Made by a program: the position numbers and the translations under genes
The notes under the pieces: model-generated
Told to the model about the DNA's origin: nothing
The model's input: only the letters and a program-made list of their open reading frames with translations
Databases searched by the model: none
NCBI RefSeq assembly: GCF_009755605.1
Contig: NZ_WPNZ01000028.1
Location: forward strand, 26,823 to 90,822
Length of the DNA stretch: 64,000 nt
Direction: 5' to 3'
Origin: Streptomyces typhae
GTDB lineage: Bacteria > Actinomycetota > Actinomycetes > Streptomycetales > Streptomycetaceae
Shown: positions 16,519 through 25,475 of the stretch, piece by piece
Layout of the letters: each line of letters starts with the position of its first letter
How positions within the stretch are numbered: position 1 is the stretch's first letter

Positions 16519-17310
16519 TCAGCCGAAGGAGGCCCGCTCCAGCCAGAACTCCAGCAACCCCCGGTCCCCGAGCACCTCGACCCGCCCGGAGTCCAACCCC
16601 CGCCTCCGATAGAAGGCGAGCAGGACCTCCGTGAGCGCTCCTCGAAGGGCGACATCGGCCTTCTCGTGCCCCCGCCGCCACACCACCCCCTCCTCGGCAA
16701 GCTCCACCAGCCACTCCGCGTCCAACGCGGAAGGCGCCCCCACCGCGTGCAGGTGGATGCTGCGTCCACCCCCACGCAACTCCCGCGCGTTGTCCGCCAA
16801 GTCGTTCCGCTGCACGTACTGCACGATCTCCAGCCACTCGTCGATCGCGTCGGCGGCCACCTCGGGATCCACCACGTACTCGACGCCCGCGGCGATCGCG
16901 GCGTCCGCCCGGTGCACGGCGACCTCGTGCGTCATCCGCCGCGCCCAGAACCCGGCGGTGTGCTCGGCCCCCCACGTCCACACGGCGGTCTCGCCGGAGG
17001 CGCCCGCGAGGGCCGTGTCGATGAGGTCCGCCGACTCGGCGAGCCAGGCGTCGAGCCCGGTGGGGTCGTCGTCGCCGGGTCCCACGAAGCCCGGTACGTC
17101 CGCCTCGGGCACATGCTGCGTCGCCCGCGTCCGCACATGCGCCTCGACCCAGCGCACCGCGCCGCCCGTGTGCCGGGCGAGCTGCCCGACGGTCCAGTCG
17201 GGGCAGGTGGGCACGGTCGCCGTCAGGTCCGCGCCGGTCAGCGTCGCGCGGAAGAGCGCCAGTTGGGAGGCGACTTCCTCGCGGTACCTGTCGTATCCGA
17301 GTCTCGTCAT
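16519..17310 (-). CDS. Maleylpyruvate isomerase family mycothiol-dependent enzyme
   Basis: This 263-residue DinB-superfamily protein of the mycothiol-dependent maleylpyruvate isomerase type has the N-terminal helix TVPTCPDWTVGQLARHTGGA with a metal-ligand His, and the second metal motif THEVAVHRADA (HExxxH). These enzymes use mycothiol, the actinobacterial thiol, and a divalent metal; many act on unknown electrophiles. The ATG at 17310 opens the conserved domain, though the ribosome binding site is weak. It is not in an operon. Confidence 0.85.
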   Translation of the reverse strand: MTRLGYDRYREEVASQLALFRATLTGADLTATVPTCPDWTVGQLARHTGGAVRWVEAHVRTRATQHVPEADVPGFVGPGDDDPTGLDAWLAESADLIDTALAGASGETAVWTWGAEHTAGFWARRMTHEVAVHRADAAIAAGVEYVVDPEVAADAIDEWLEIVQYVQRNDLADNARELRGGGRSIHLHAVGAPSALDAEWLVELAEEGVVWRRGHEKADVALRGALTEVLLAFYRRRGLDSGRVEVLGDRGLLEFWLERASFG

Positions 17311-17413
17311 GGCGGAACGATAGATCGACCGCCCGCACCCCGGCAGCCGGATTTCCGCCGGTACGGGACCCGTACGGGACCCGTACGCGACCCGTGCGCG
17401 ACCCCTCGGCCTC

Positions 17414-18487
17414 TCAGCCGAGCACCACCACGTCACCCGAGTCGAAGACGACCCCCACCGTCTCCCCCACAGCGGGCGCGTCCCGCAGCGCGCACGCCGC
17501 TTCGAGCCTCGGTCCGCCCGGGGGCTCCAGCTGCACGGCGACATGCGTGCCCCGGAACGTACGCGCCGCCACCGCACACGCGAGCCCCTCCTCCACCCCC
17601 ACGAGCCGCACGCCGGCGGGCCGTACGAGCAGCCTGCACGCCCCCTGGCGGGTCCCCTCCGGCACGGGGACCTTGCCCCACACCGTGTCCGCGACCTCGC
17701 CGGTGACCGTCGCGTCGACGACGTTGTCGAAGCCGAGGAAGCGCGCCACGAACTCGTCCACCGGGTCCCGCCACACCTCAAGGGGCGTACCGGACTGGGC
17801 GATCCGCCCCTCCCGCATCACCACGACCCGGTCCGCGAGCGCGAACGCCTCGCCCTGGTCGTGCGTGACCGCGAGCACCGTAGTACCCAACTCGCCGAAG
17901 AGTTCCCGCAGTTCCACGACCAGGCGCTCCCGCAGCGAGCGGTCGAGCTGGCCGAGCGGCTCGTCGAGCATCAGCAGGCGGGGCCGGGGCGCGAGGGCGC
18001 GGGCAAGCGCCACCCGCTGCTGCTCGCCACCCGACAGCGACGACACGGGCCGCTTCTGCGCCCCCGGCAGCCCGACCAGGTCGAGGAGTTCCGCGACCCG
18101 CAGGGCCTGCTCGGCCCGGGGCGCGCCGTGCATCCGCAGCCCGAAGGCGACGTTGCCCGCCACGTCGCGCTGCGGGAACAGCTGATGGTCCTGGAACATC
18201 AGGCCGACGCCCCGCTTGTGCGCGGGCACCCCGCCCTGGTCCCTGCCGCCGAGCACGACGCGCCCGGCGTCGAGCCCCTGGAGCCCGGCCACGGCCCGCA
18301 GCAGCGTCGACTTGCCGCTGCCGCTCGGCCCGAGCACACACACGATCTCGTGCTCGGCGACGTCGAGCCCGACGCCGTCGAGGGCGGCCCGGGACCCGAA
18401 CCGCACCGTCACGTCGTCGAGGCGCAGCAGTGCCGCCCCATTCGACTGCTCCCCGGCGGCCTGCGGAGCGCTTCGCCCGGCACTCAT
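17414..18487 (-). CDS. thiQ: Thiamine ABC transporter ATP-binding protein
   Basis: This 357-residue ABC ATPase has Walker A GPSGSGKST, Q-loop in LMFQDHQLFPQRDV, signature LSGGEQQRVALARAL, Walker B LLMLDEPLGQLD and H-loop TVLAVTHDQ. A C-terminal TOBE-like domain (about 250-357) regulates many importers of this class. It energises uptake of thiamine across the cytoplasmic membrane. Its ATG overlaps the permease stop in a TGATG arrangement, so translation is coupled. It is the last gene of the TPP-riboswitch-controlled operon, which gives the thiamine assignment. The family alone would allow iron or polyamine uptake. Confidence 0.88.
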   Translation of the reverse strand: MSAGRSAPQAAGEQSNGAALLRLDDVTVRFGSRAALDGVGLDVAEHEIVCVLGPSGSGKSTLLRAVAGLQGLDAGRVVLGGRDQGGVPAHKRGVGLMFQDHQLFPQRDVAGNVAFGLRMHGAPRAEQALRVAELLDLVGLPGAQKRPVSSLSGGEQQRVALARALAPRPRLLMLDEPLGQLDRSLRERLVVELRELFGELGTTVLAVTHDQGEAFALADRVVVMREGRIAQSGTPLEVWRDPVDEFVARFLGFDNVVDATVTGEVADTVWGKVPVPEGTRQGACRLLVRPAGVRLVGVEEGLACAVAARTFRGTHVAVQLEPPGGPRLEAACALRDAPAVGETVGVVFDSGDVVVLG

Positions 18488-20226
18488 CAGAACTCTCCCG
18501 TCGTACGTTCCGTACGCAGCCGTTCCAGGAGCAAGAGCGCCACCGCGCACACCACCATCAGAATCGTCGACAGGGCCATCGCCTGCCCGTAGTTGAGGTC
18601 CCCGGCCCGGCCGAGCAGCCGGGCCACGGCGACCGGAAGCGTCGGGTTGTCGGGACGGGCGATGAAGACCGTCGCCCCGAACTCGCCGAGCGACACCGCG
18701 AAGGCGAAGCCCGCCGCGATGAGCAGGGCACGGCGCACCAGCGGCAGGTCGACCTCGCGCCAGGCCCGCCAGGGCGAGGCGCCGAGCACGGCCGCGGCCT
18801 CCCGCAGCCGCCCGTCCACGGCGCGCAGGACGGGCAGCATCGTGCGGACGACGAAGGGCACACCGACCAGGGCCTGCGCCAGCGGGACCAGGATCCAGGA
18901 GGACCTGAGGTCGAGCGGCGGCTCGTCCAGGGTGATCAGGAAGCCGAAGCCGACGGTCACCGCGGACACCCCGAGCGGCAGCATCAGGAGCACGTCGAAC
19001 CCGCGCACGAGCCGCCCCGCACGCCGGGTGAGGGCGGCCGCCGCGAGCCCGCCGATCACCAGCGCGATGGCGGTGGCGACGACCGCGTACCGCAGAGAGT
19101 TCCCGATCGCGTCGACGGCCGGGACGAGGAAGGCACCGCCGTCGGCCGACCGCAGCGTCTCGTAGTACAGGAAGCCGTAGCCGTCGGGCCCGTCGAAGGA
19201 GCGCTGCACCAGGACGCCGAGCGGCAGCAGGACGAGCAGCGCCACCGTCAGGAGCACGAAGCCGAGCAGGCTCCACTGTCCGGCGCCGCGCGGTCGCCGT
19301 ACCGCCGCCGCCGCGTCGACGAGCTTGAGCGCGCTCTCGCGCCGGCGCACCGTCCACGCGTGCACCGCGAGGACCGCGCCGACCGCCGCGAACTGCACGA
19401 TCGTGAGCACCGCGGCCGTCGGCAGGTCGAGGAGCTGCGCCGTCTGCCGGTAGATCTCGACTTCGAGCGTCGAGTACGCGGGTCCGCCGAGGATCTGCAC
19501 GGCGCCGAACGACGTGAACGTGAACAGGAACACCATCAGCGCGGCCGCCGCCACGGCGGGCGCGAGCGCGGGCAGCGTCACCGTCCGCCAGGCCCGGAGG
19601 CGGGAGGCGCCGAGCATCCGCGCGGCCTCCTCCTGCCGCGGGTCGAGCTGCGACCAGAGCCCGCCGACGGTGCGGACGACGACCGCGTAGTTGAAGAAGA
19701 CGTGCGCGAGGAGGATCGCCCAGACCGTGGTGTCCAGGCGTACGCCCCACAGCTCGTCGAGGAGGCCGCCGCGCCCCACTAGGGCGAGGAAGGCGGTGCC
19801 GACGACGACGGTCGGCAGCACGAACGGCACGGTGACGACCGCCCGCAGCACCTGTTTTCCCCGGAAGTCGAAGCGCGCGAAGACATAGGCGCCGGGGAGC
19901 GCGATCAGCAGCGTGAGCCCCGTCGAGGCGAGCGCCTGCCAGGTGGTGAACCACAGGACCTGCTGGATGCCGGACTGCCCGAGCACCTCGCCGATCCGCC
20001 CGAACCGCCAGCTCCCGTCGGCCTTCAGGCCGCGCGCGACGATCGCGGCGACCGGCACGGCGAAGAAGACGGCGAAGAACGCGACGGGCAGCGCCATCAG
20101 GGCGAGCCGCGCCGCGCTTCCGCGCCGGTCGGAGCGGCCTGGCCCCCCGCGCCGGGCACGGGGGGCGTCGGCCTTGCCGGCGGACTCGGCTACTTCAGAA
20201 CGAGCGAGGTCCACGCCTTGACCCAC
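18487..20226 (-). CDS. thiP: Thiamine ABC transporter permease, two fused permease domains
   Basis: This protein of about 579 residues has two tandem BPD permease modules (about 12 membrane segments). Each module carries an EAA loop for docking the ATPase: EEAARMLGASRLRAWRTVTL in the first half and REAAAVLGASPWRAWREVDL in the second. This fused architecture is typical of ThiP and iron-type FbpB permeases. The TPP riboswitch and the binding protein upstream support thiamine. The start is ambiguous: GTG at 20226 or 20214, both overlapping the end of the thiB gene by 25-37 bp; no good ribosome binding site separates them. Confidence 0.87.
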   Translation of the reverse strand: MGQGVDLARSEVAESAGKADAPRARRGGPGRSDRRGSAARLALMALPVAFFAVFFAVPVAAIVARGLKADGSWRFGRIGEVLGQSGIQQVLWFTTWQALASTGLTLLIALPGAYVFARFDFRGKQVLRAVVTVPFVLPTVVVGTAFLALVGRGGLLDELWGVRLDTTVWAILLAHVFFNYAVVVRTVGGLWSQLDPRQEEAARMLGASRLRAWRTVTLPALAPAVAAAALMVFLFTFTSFGAVQILGGPAYSTLEVEIYRQTAQLLDLPTAAVLTIVQFAAVGAVLAVHAWTVRRRESALKLVDAAAAVRRPRGAGQWSLLGFVLLTVALLVLLPLGVLVQRSFDGPDGYGFLYYETLRSADGGAFLVPAVDAIGNSLRYAVVATAIALVIGGLAAAALTRRAGRLVRGFDVLLMLPLGVSAVTVGFGFLITLDEPPLDLRSSWILVPLAQALVGVPFVVRTMLPVLRAVDGRLREAAAVLGASPWRAWREVDLPLVRRALLIAAGFAFAVSLGEFGATVFIARPDNPTLPVAVARLLGRAGDLNYGQAMALSTILMVVCAVALLLLERLRTERTTGEF

Positions 20227-21269
20227 TGCTCACGCTTGTCGGCGATCTTCTTCGGCGCCATCGTCTCCGGCTTGTCGACGCGCACGCCGAACTTCCGGAA
20301 GAGATCGGGCGTCCGCGCGGCCTCCCGCACCGGGTTCACGAACATCTGGAGCGGCATGTCGTCCTGGAACTTCTTGCTGATCATGAAGTCGAGGAGCGCC
20401 TTGCCGCCCTTCTCGTTCTTGGCGCCCTTCAGCAGCCCCGCGTACTCGATCTGCCGGAAGCAGGTGCCGGTGGCGACACCGGTCGGCGCCTCCTCGGGCT
20501 GCGGCTCGGCGTACAGCACCTCGACGGGCGGCGACGAGGCGTAGGAGACGACGAGCGGCCGGTCGCCCTTGGCCTTCTTGCCTCCGGCCGACCCCGAGAA
20601 CTCCTCGTTGTAGGCCTGCTCCCAGCCGTCGACGACCTTGACACCGTTGGCCTTCAGCTTCTTCCAGTAGTTCTGCCAGCCGTCGTCGCCGTACTTCGCG
20701 GCGGTGCCGAGCACGAAGCCGAGGCCGGGCGAGGAGGTCGAGGCGTTCTCGGTGACGAGGAGGTTTTTGTACTGCGGCTTCACCAGGTCGTCGAAGGACT
20801 TCGGCGGCGCGAGCTTCTTGTCGGCGAAGTACTTCTTGTCGTAGTTCACGCAGATGTCGCCGGAGTCGACGGGCGTGACGCCCTTCTCGCCGCCCGCGAG
20901 CCGGTACTGCGACGCGACCTGGTCCAGGCCCTTGGCCTCGTACGGCTCGAAGACCCCGTTGTCGAGCGCGCGGGAGAGCAGCGTGTTGTCGACGCCGAAG
21001 AAGACGTCGCCCTGCGGGTTGCCCTTGGACAGGATCGCCTTGTTCACGGCCTGCCCGGCGTCGCCGTCCTCAAGGACACGGACCTTGTAGCCGGACGCCT
21101 TCTCGAAGTCCTTCAGGACGCCCTTGGAGACGTTGAAGGAGTCGTGCGTCACCAGGGTCACGGACTTGGAGTCGGCCTTGTCGCCGCCCCCGGAGCCGCA
21201 CGCGGTGACCGCGACGAGCCCGACGCCCACGGCGAGTGCCGTCAGCGAGGCCTTCTTGATGGTGCTCAC
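20190..21269 (-). CDS. thiB: Thiamine ABC transporter substrate-binding lipoprotein
   Basis: This 359-residue protein is an extracellular binding protein. Its signal peptide ends in a lipobox VTAC, and the mature part begins SVTLVTHDSFNVSKGVLKDF, as in TbpA/ThiB. Other ThiB-like blocks are GNPQGDVFFGVDNTLLSRAL, PVDSGDICVNYDKKYF and YAEPQPEEAPTGV. It delivers thiamine to ThiP/ThiQ. GTG 21269 is preceded by AGGAGG (11 nt). A TPP riboswitch and a long hairpin lie in its leader, so expression should fall when thiamine diphosphate is plentiful. Confidence 0.92.
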   Translation of the reverse strand: MSTIKKASLTALAVGVGLVAVTACGSGGGDKADSKSVTLVTHDSFNVSKGVLKDFEKASGYKVRVLEDGDAGQAVNKAILSKGNPQGDVFFGVDNTLLSRALDNGVFEPYEAKGLDQVASQYRLAGGEKGVTPVDSGDICVNYDKKYFADKKLAPPKSFDDLVKPQYKNLLVTENASTSSPGLGFVLGTAAKYGDDGWQNYWKKLKANGVKVVDGWEQAYNEEFSGSAGGKKAKGDRPLVVSYASSPPVEVLYAEPQPEEAPTGVATGTCFRQIEYAGLLKGAKNEKGGKALLDFMISKKFQDDMPLQMFVNPVREAARTPDLFRKFGVRVDKPETMAPKKIADKREQWVKAWTSLVLK

Positions 21270-21306
21270 GGAAACATTCCTCCTGGAGTGACCAGGAAGA
21301 GACGCG

Positions 21307-21356
21307 GCCCTGCCCGGGGCGCCGCGGACCGGAGTCCTCGGCGCCCCGGGCAGGGC
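21307..21356 (-). terminator. 17-bp leader hairpin, probable expression platform of the TPP riboswitch
   Basis: The arms 21307-21323 and 21340-21356 are perfectly complementary over 17 bp with a 16-nt loop. The hairpin lies between the riboswitch and the thiB ribosome binding site. It is a plausible intrinsic terminator formed when the aptamer binds TPP. No U-run follows, as usual in these genomes, so translational control is also possible. Confidence 0.65.
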
Positions 21357-21366
21357 GCAACAGCTT

Positions 21367-21463
21367 GAGTGATGACCGAACTTCCTACCCAGAATGACCT
21401 GGGCGAGGTTCAGAGGGTCTGCGGCCGATACCGCACTCTCAGCGCTGTGGCGCTCCCCTGTCG
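21367..21463 (-). promoter_or_regulatory. TPP riboswitch (THI element)
   Basis: Read on the minus strand, the leader has the hallmark blocks in order: GGGGAGCGCC, GCGCTGAGAGTGCGG, GACCCTCTGAACCT, CAGGTCATTCTGGGTAGGAA and GTCATCACTC. CTGAGA, GAACCT and GGGTAGGAA are the conserved THI-box words. Paired CCAG/CTGG flank the internal bulge. It lies about 100 nt upstream of the thiB start and identifies the operon as thiamine-related. Confidence 0.92.
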
Positions 21464-21515
21464 GAATATGAAGATGTCAGTACGCCCGCCAGGGTACCCC
21501 CCGGCCGCGGGAGCA

Positions 21516-22622
21516 TTACCTTTCGGCCGCCGCGAGCTGTCCGCAGGCGCCGTCGATCTCCTGGCCGCGGGTGTCGCGGATGGTGACCGGCACCCCGTGC
21601 GCGGCGATGGCCTCGACGAAGGCCTTCTCGTCCTCGGGACGGGACGCGGTCCACTTCGAGCCGGGCGTGGGGTTCAGCGGGATCAGGTTCACATGCACCG
21701 GCTTGCCCTTGAGCAGCCGCCCGAGCCGGTCACCGCGCCAGGCCTGGTCGTTGATGTCACGGATCAGCGCGTACTCGATGGAGAGCCGGCGGCCCGAGCG
21801 GTCCGCGTACGCCCAGCCGGCGTCCATGACCTCGCGCACCCGCCAGCGCGTGTTGACCGGGACGAGGGTGTCGCGCAGCTCGTCGTCCGGAGCGTGCAGC
21901 GAGATGGCGAGGCGGCACTTGAAGCCCTCGTCCGCGAACCGGTGGATCGCGGGCACCAGGCCGACCGTGGACACCGTGATGCCGCGCTGGGAGAGGCCCA
22001 CGCCGTCGGGCTCGGGGTCGGTGAGGCGGCGGATCGCGCCCACCACGCGGTTGTAGTTCGCGAGCGGCTCGCCCATGCCCATGAAGACGATGTTCGAGAG
22101 CCGGGCGGGGCCGCCCGGGATCTCGCCGTCCCTGAGGGCCCGCATGCCGTCGACGATCTGGTGCACGATCTCGGCGGTCGACAGGTTCCGGTCGAGGCCC
22201 GCCTGGCCCGTGGCGCAGAACGGGCAGTTCATGCCGCAGCCCGCCTGGGAGCTGATGCACATCGTGACCCGGTCCGGATACCGCATGAGGACCGACTCCA
22301 CCAGCGTGCCGTCGAACAGCCGCCACAGGGTCTTACGGGTCGTGTCGTCGTCGCAGCTGATGTGCCTGACGACCGACATCAGCTCCGGGAGCAGCGCCTC
22401 CTGGAGCTTGCCCCGCGCGCCGGCCGGAATGTCCGTCCACTGCTCGGGGTCGTGGGCGTACCGCGCGAAGTAGTGCTGCGACAGCTGCTTGGCGCGGAAC
22501 GGCTTCTCGCCGACGGCGGCGACGGCTTCCTTCCGCTCGGCGGGCGAGAGGTCGGCGAGGTGCCGCGGCGGCTTCTTGGCTCCGCGGGGGGCGACGAAAG
22601 TGAGTTCTCCGGGCTTAGGCAT
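21516..22622 (-). CDS. rlmN: 23S rRNA (adenine(2503)-C(2))-methyltransferase RlmN
   Basis: This 368-residue radical SAM enzyme methylates A2503 of 23S rRNA and A37 of some tRNAs. The cluster-binding motif is CGMNCPFC (C-x3-C-x2-C) after SSQAG. The SAM-binding blocks MGMGEPLANY and LAISLHAPDDELR are present, and the C-terminal GQEIDGACGQL carries the methyl-accepting catalytic Cys. Length and motifs match the family. The ATG at 22622 opens the conserved MPKPGELTF. It lies downstream of cdsA in the same direction, separated by a strong palindrome. Confidence 0.96.
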   Translation of the reverse strand: MPKPGELTFVAPRGAKKPPRHLADLSPAERKEAVAAVGEKPFRAKQLSQHYFARYAHDPEQWTDIPAGARGKLQEALLPELMSVVRHISCDDDTTRKTLWRLFDGTLVESVLMRYPDRVTMCISSQAGCGMNCPFCATGQAGLDRNLSTAEIVHQIVDGMRALRDGEIPGGPARLSNIVFMGMGEPLANYNRVVGAIRRLTDPEPDGVGLSQRGITVSTVGLVPAIHRFADEGFKCRLAISLHAPDDELRDTLVPVNTRWRVREVMDAGWAYADRSGRRLSIEYALIRDINDQAWRGDRLGRLLKGKPVHVNLIPLNPTPGSKWTASRPEDEKAFVEAIAAHGVPVTIRDTRGQEIDGACGQLAAAER

Positions 22623-22695
22623 GGCCTCACCAGTGTCGCAGATCCGGCGGCCTGCTCCGTTCCGGTGGCCGCGAGCCCGCCCGTGGGCGGCCCGG

Positions 22696-22733
22696 CCGGC
22701 TGACCCGTCGGCCGCGGCCGACGGGTCAGCCGG
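22696..22733. terminator. 38-bp perfect palindrome overlapping the cdsA stop codon
   Basis: 22696-22714 and 22715-22733 are exact reverse complements (19-bp arms, no spacer). The cdsA TGA (22728-22726) lies inside the downstream arm. It probably terminates the translation-factor/cdsA transcript before rlmN. Confidence 0.7.
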
Positions 22734-23856
22734 AGCCCACGAACGCCACGAGCAGCAGCCACACCACGGGAGCGGTCGGCAGCAGGGAGTCGAGGCGGTC
22801 CATGATGCCGCCGTGGCCGGGGAGCAGCGTGCCCATGTCCTTGATGCCGAGGTCCCGCTTGATCATCGACTCGCCGAGGTCGCCGAGCGTCGCGGTCGCC
22901 GCCACCGCGAGGCCGAGCAGCAGGCCCTGCCACCACTTGCCGTCATCGATGAGGTATTGCATGCACAGCGCGCCCGCCGCCATCGCGAAGGCGACCGCGC
23001 CGAGCAGTCCCTCGCGGGTCTTGCCGGGGCTGATGCGCGGCGCGAGCTTGTGCCTGCCGAAGCGCCAGCCGATCGCGTACGCCCCGGTGTCGCTGACCAC
23101 CGTCAGGAGCAGGAAGGTGAGCACACGGCGGGGGCCGTCGTCCGCGGTGAGCATCAGTGCGACGAAGGTCGCGAGGAAGGGCACGTAGAAGGCGGCGAAG
23201 ACACCCGCCGTGACGTCCTTCAGATAGCCCTCGGGCGGCTCGGTCATCCGCCAGACGAGGACCGCGAGGGCGGTCAGCGCCATCGCGACCCAGGCGCCCT
23301 CGGGGCCGCGGACATAGCCCGCGACGACCATCGCGGCACCGCCCACCGCGAGCGGCACGAGCGGCGCCTTGATGCCCTTGCGCTCCTCCAGGCGGGAGGT
23401 GAGCTCCCAGAGACCGACCACCACGGCGACCGCTATGACGCCGACGAAGACGGCCTTCTGGATGAAGAGCGACGCGATGATCACCGCCCCGAGTCCCACG
23501 CCCACGCCTATGGCCGCCCCGAGGTCACGGCCCGCGCTCTTCCTCTGCGGGGCTGGGGCGGGCTGTGGTGCGCCGGTCATGGGCTCCTGCGGCTTCTGCG
23601 CGGGGTACGCGGACGGCACGGGCGGCGTCCCGTCGCGAAACGGGGGGCCGCTCGGCCGAGCAGCCCCCCGGTCGCCGTCCTGGTCTCCGCTCGCGGCTAC
23701 GTCGGGCACGATGGGCATGGGCTGAGTCCCCGACGGAGTCAGGGCGTCCTGCGCATCGTATGCGGGACCCGCCGGGGCAGCACCCTGGACCGGTCCCTGG
23801 TCGGGCGCCCCCCAGTACCCGGCTCTGGGCGGCGCCCCCCAGGAAGTGTCGTTCAC
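22726..23856 (-). CDS. cdsA: Phosphatidate cytidylyltransferase (CDP-diglyceride synthase)
   Basis: This 376-residue membrane enzyme makes CDP-diacylglycerol from phosphatidate and CTP, the branch point of phospholipid synthesis. The family signature is intact near the C terminus: MIKRDLGIKDMGTLLPGHGG followed by IMDRLDSLL, with the metal-binding Asp residues. About eight hydrophobic segments follow residue 115. The first 110 residues are Pro/Gly/Ala-rich and disordered, an extension common in actinobacteria. The GTG at 23856 was chosen as the first start after the frr gap. It follows frr by 67 bp. Confidence 0.94.
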   Translation of the reverse strand: MNDTSWGAPPRAGYWGAPDQGPVQGAAPAGPAYDAQDALTPSGTQPMPIVPDVAASGDQDGDRGAARPSGPPFRDGTPPVPSAYPAQKPQEPMTGAPQPAPAPQRKSAGRDLGAAIGVGVGLGAVIIASLFIQKAVFVGVIAVAVVVGLWELTSRLEERKGIKAPLVPLAVGGAAMVVAGYVRGPEGAWVAMALTALAVLVWRMTEPPEGYLKDVTAGVFAAFYVPFLATFVALMLTADDGPRRVLTFLLLTVVSDTGAYAIGWRFGRHKLAPRISPGKTREGLLGAVAFAMAAGALCMQYLIDDGKWWQGLLLGLAVAATATLGDLGESMIKRDLGIKDMGTLLPGHGGIMDRLDSLLPTAPVVWLLLVAFVGSG

Positions 23857-23923
23857 GGAATTCGGATTCCTCAGACCTAGAGCGGACGTCGAGCGGACTC
23901 GATCAGTCGTCGAGTGGGCTCGA

Positions 23924-24481
23924 TCAGACCTCGAGCAGCTCGGCTTCCTTGTGCTTCAGCAGCTCGTCCACCTGGGCGACGTACTTGGAGGTGAGGTCGT
24001 CGAGCTCCTTCTCCGCGCGACGGCCCTCGTCCTCGCCGATGTCGCCGTCCTTGATGGCCTTGTCGAGGGTGTCCTTGGCCTTGCGGCGGACCGAGCGGAT
24101 CGACACCTTCGAGTCCTCGGCCTTGCCCTTGGCGACCTTGATGTAGTCGCGGCGGCGCTCCTCGGTGAGCTCGGGGAACGTCACCCGGATGATGTTCCCG
24201 TCGTTGCTCGGGTTGACGCCGAGGTCCGAGTCGCGGATCGCCTGCTCGATGTTGCGCAGCGCCGTCTTGTCGAACGGGGTCACCACGGCCATGCGCGGTT
24301 CCGGTACGGAGAACGAGGCCAGCTGGTTGATCGGCGTCAGCGCGCCGTAGTAGTCGGCCACGATCTTGTTGAACATCGCCGGGTGGGCACGGCCCGTACG
24401 GATCGCGGCGAAGTCCTCCTTGGCGACCACGACGGCCTTCTCCATCTTCTCCTCGGCCTCGAGGAGGGTCTCTTCGATCAC
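23924..24481 (-). CDS. frr: Ribosome recycling factor
   Basis: This 185-residue factor, with EF-G, splits post-termination ribosomes. It is the standard length and has the conserved blocks IRTGRAHPAMFNKIVADYYG, VPEPRMAVVTPFDK, NDGNIIRVTFPELTEERRR and the C-terminal EDEGRRAEKELDDLTSKYV. The second of two adjacent GTG codons (24481) is preferred, 6 nt after AGGAG, and gives exactly the usual length. It follows pyrH in the conserved rpsB-tsf-pyrH-frr order. Confidence 0.96.
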   Translation of the reverse strand: MIEETLLEAEEKMEKAVVVAKEDFAAIRTGRAHPAMFNKIVADYYGALTPINQLASFSVPEPRMAVVTPFDKTALRNIEQAIRDSDLGVNPSNDGNIIRVTFPELTEERRRDYIKVAKGKAEDSKVSIRSVRRKAKDTLDKAIKDGDIGEDEGRRAEKELDDLTSKYVAQVDELLKHKEAELLEV

Positions 24482-24638
24482 CACTTGCTCCTGCGTGTCT
24501 TGAGTAGGCCCGGCTTCCAGGGATCGGCCGGCTGCGTCGCGTCTCTTTCCTGCACGGTGTCCGACCGGCAGGCCTTTGTCCATCCCCTCGCCAGGGCCGT
24601 CCGACTCGGACGACGGCCCCTGGAGGGACGTACTCGGC

Positions 24639-25397
24639 TCAGGCCCGGGAGTCCTGGTCGCCCACGGTCGTGCCGATCTTCTCACCCTTGACGGCCCGCG
24701 CGATATTGCCCTCGGCGAGCAGTTCGAAGACGAGGATGGGGAGCTTGTTGTCCCGGCACAGGGTGACGGCGGTGGCATCGGCGACCTTCAGGTCGCGGGT
24801 GATGACCTCGCCGTACCCGAGGGAGTCGAACTTCACCGCGTCCGGGTTGGTCTTGGGGTCGGAGTCGTAGACGCCGTCGACGCCGTTCTTGCCCATGAGC
24901 AGGGCTTCCGCGTCGATCTCCAGGGCGCGCTGGGCCGCGGTGGTGTCGGTGGAGAAGTACGGCATGCCCATGCCCGCGCCGAAGATAACGACGCGGCCCT
25001 TCTCCAGGTGGCGCACGGCGCGCAGCGGGATGTACGGCTCGGCGACCTGCCCCATGGTGATGGCGGTCTGCACGCGGCAGTCGATGCCTTCCTTCTCCAG
25101 GAAGTCCTGGAGCGCCAGGCAGTTCATGACCGTGCCGAGCATGCCCATGTAGTCGGAGCGGGCCCGGTCCATGCCGCGCTGCTGCAGTTCGGCGCCGCGG
25201 AAGAAGTTGCCGCCGCCGATGACGACGGCGATCTGCGCACCGTCCCGCACGACGGCCGCGATCTCGCGGGCGATCTTGTGCACCACATCGGGGTCGACGC
25301 CGAGGCCGCCGCCTCCGGCGAACGCCTCGCCGGACAGCTTCAGCAGGAAGCGCCCGGCTACTTTGCCGTCGTCACTCTTGGTGTCGGCCTTGGTCAT
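24639..25397 (-). CDS. pyrH: UMP kinase
   Basis: This 252-residue bacterial-type UMP kinase phosphorylates UMP to UDP for pyrimidine nucleotide synthesis. Conserved segments are FLLKLSGEAFAG, VIGGGNFFRGAELQQRG, YMGMLGTVMNCLALQDFL, FGAGMGMPYFSTDT and MGKNGVDGVYDSDP. The ATG at 25397 has AAGGAG 6-7 nt upstream. The gap to tsf is 228 bp and contains an inverted repeat, so it may be partly uncoupled from rpsB-tsf. Confidence 0.96.
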   Translation of the reverse strand: MTKADTKSDDGKVAGRFLLKLSGEAFAGGGGLGVDPDVVHKIAREIAAVVRDGAQIAVVIGGGNFFRGAELQQRGMDRARSDYMGMLGTVMNCLALQDFLEKEGIDCRVQTAITMGQVAEPYIPLRAVRHLEKGRVVIFGAGMGMPYFSTDTTAAQRALEIDAEALLMGKNGVDGVYDSDPKTNPDAVKFDSLGYGEVITRDLKVADATAVTLCRDNKLPILVFELLAEGNIARAVKGEKIGTTVGDQDSRA

Positions 25398-25425
25398 GGA
25401 GTTCTCCTTGTGGTGCACATACGAA

Positions 25426-25475
25426 GAGGCCATTGCCGGTGGGGTGGTGTTCATCCCATGCGCGGCAATGGCCTC
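25426..25475. terminator. Inverted repeat between tsf and pyrH
   Basis: GAGGCCATTGCCG (25426-25438) and CGGCAATGGCCTC (25463-25475) are perfect 13-bp arms around a 24-nt loop, about 30 nt before the pyrH start. It could be a partial terminator or a stability element in the tsf-pyrH leader. Confidence 0.55.
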
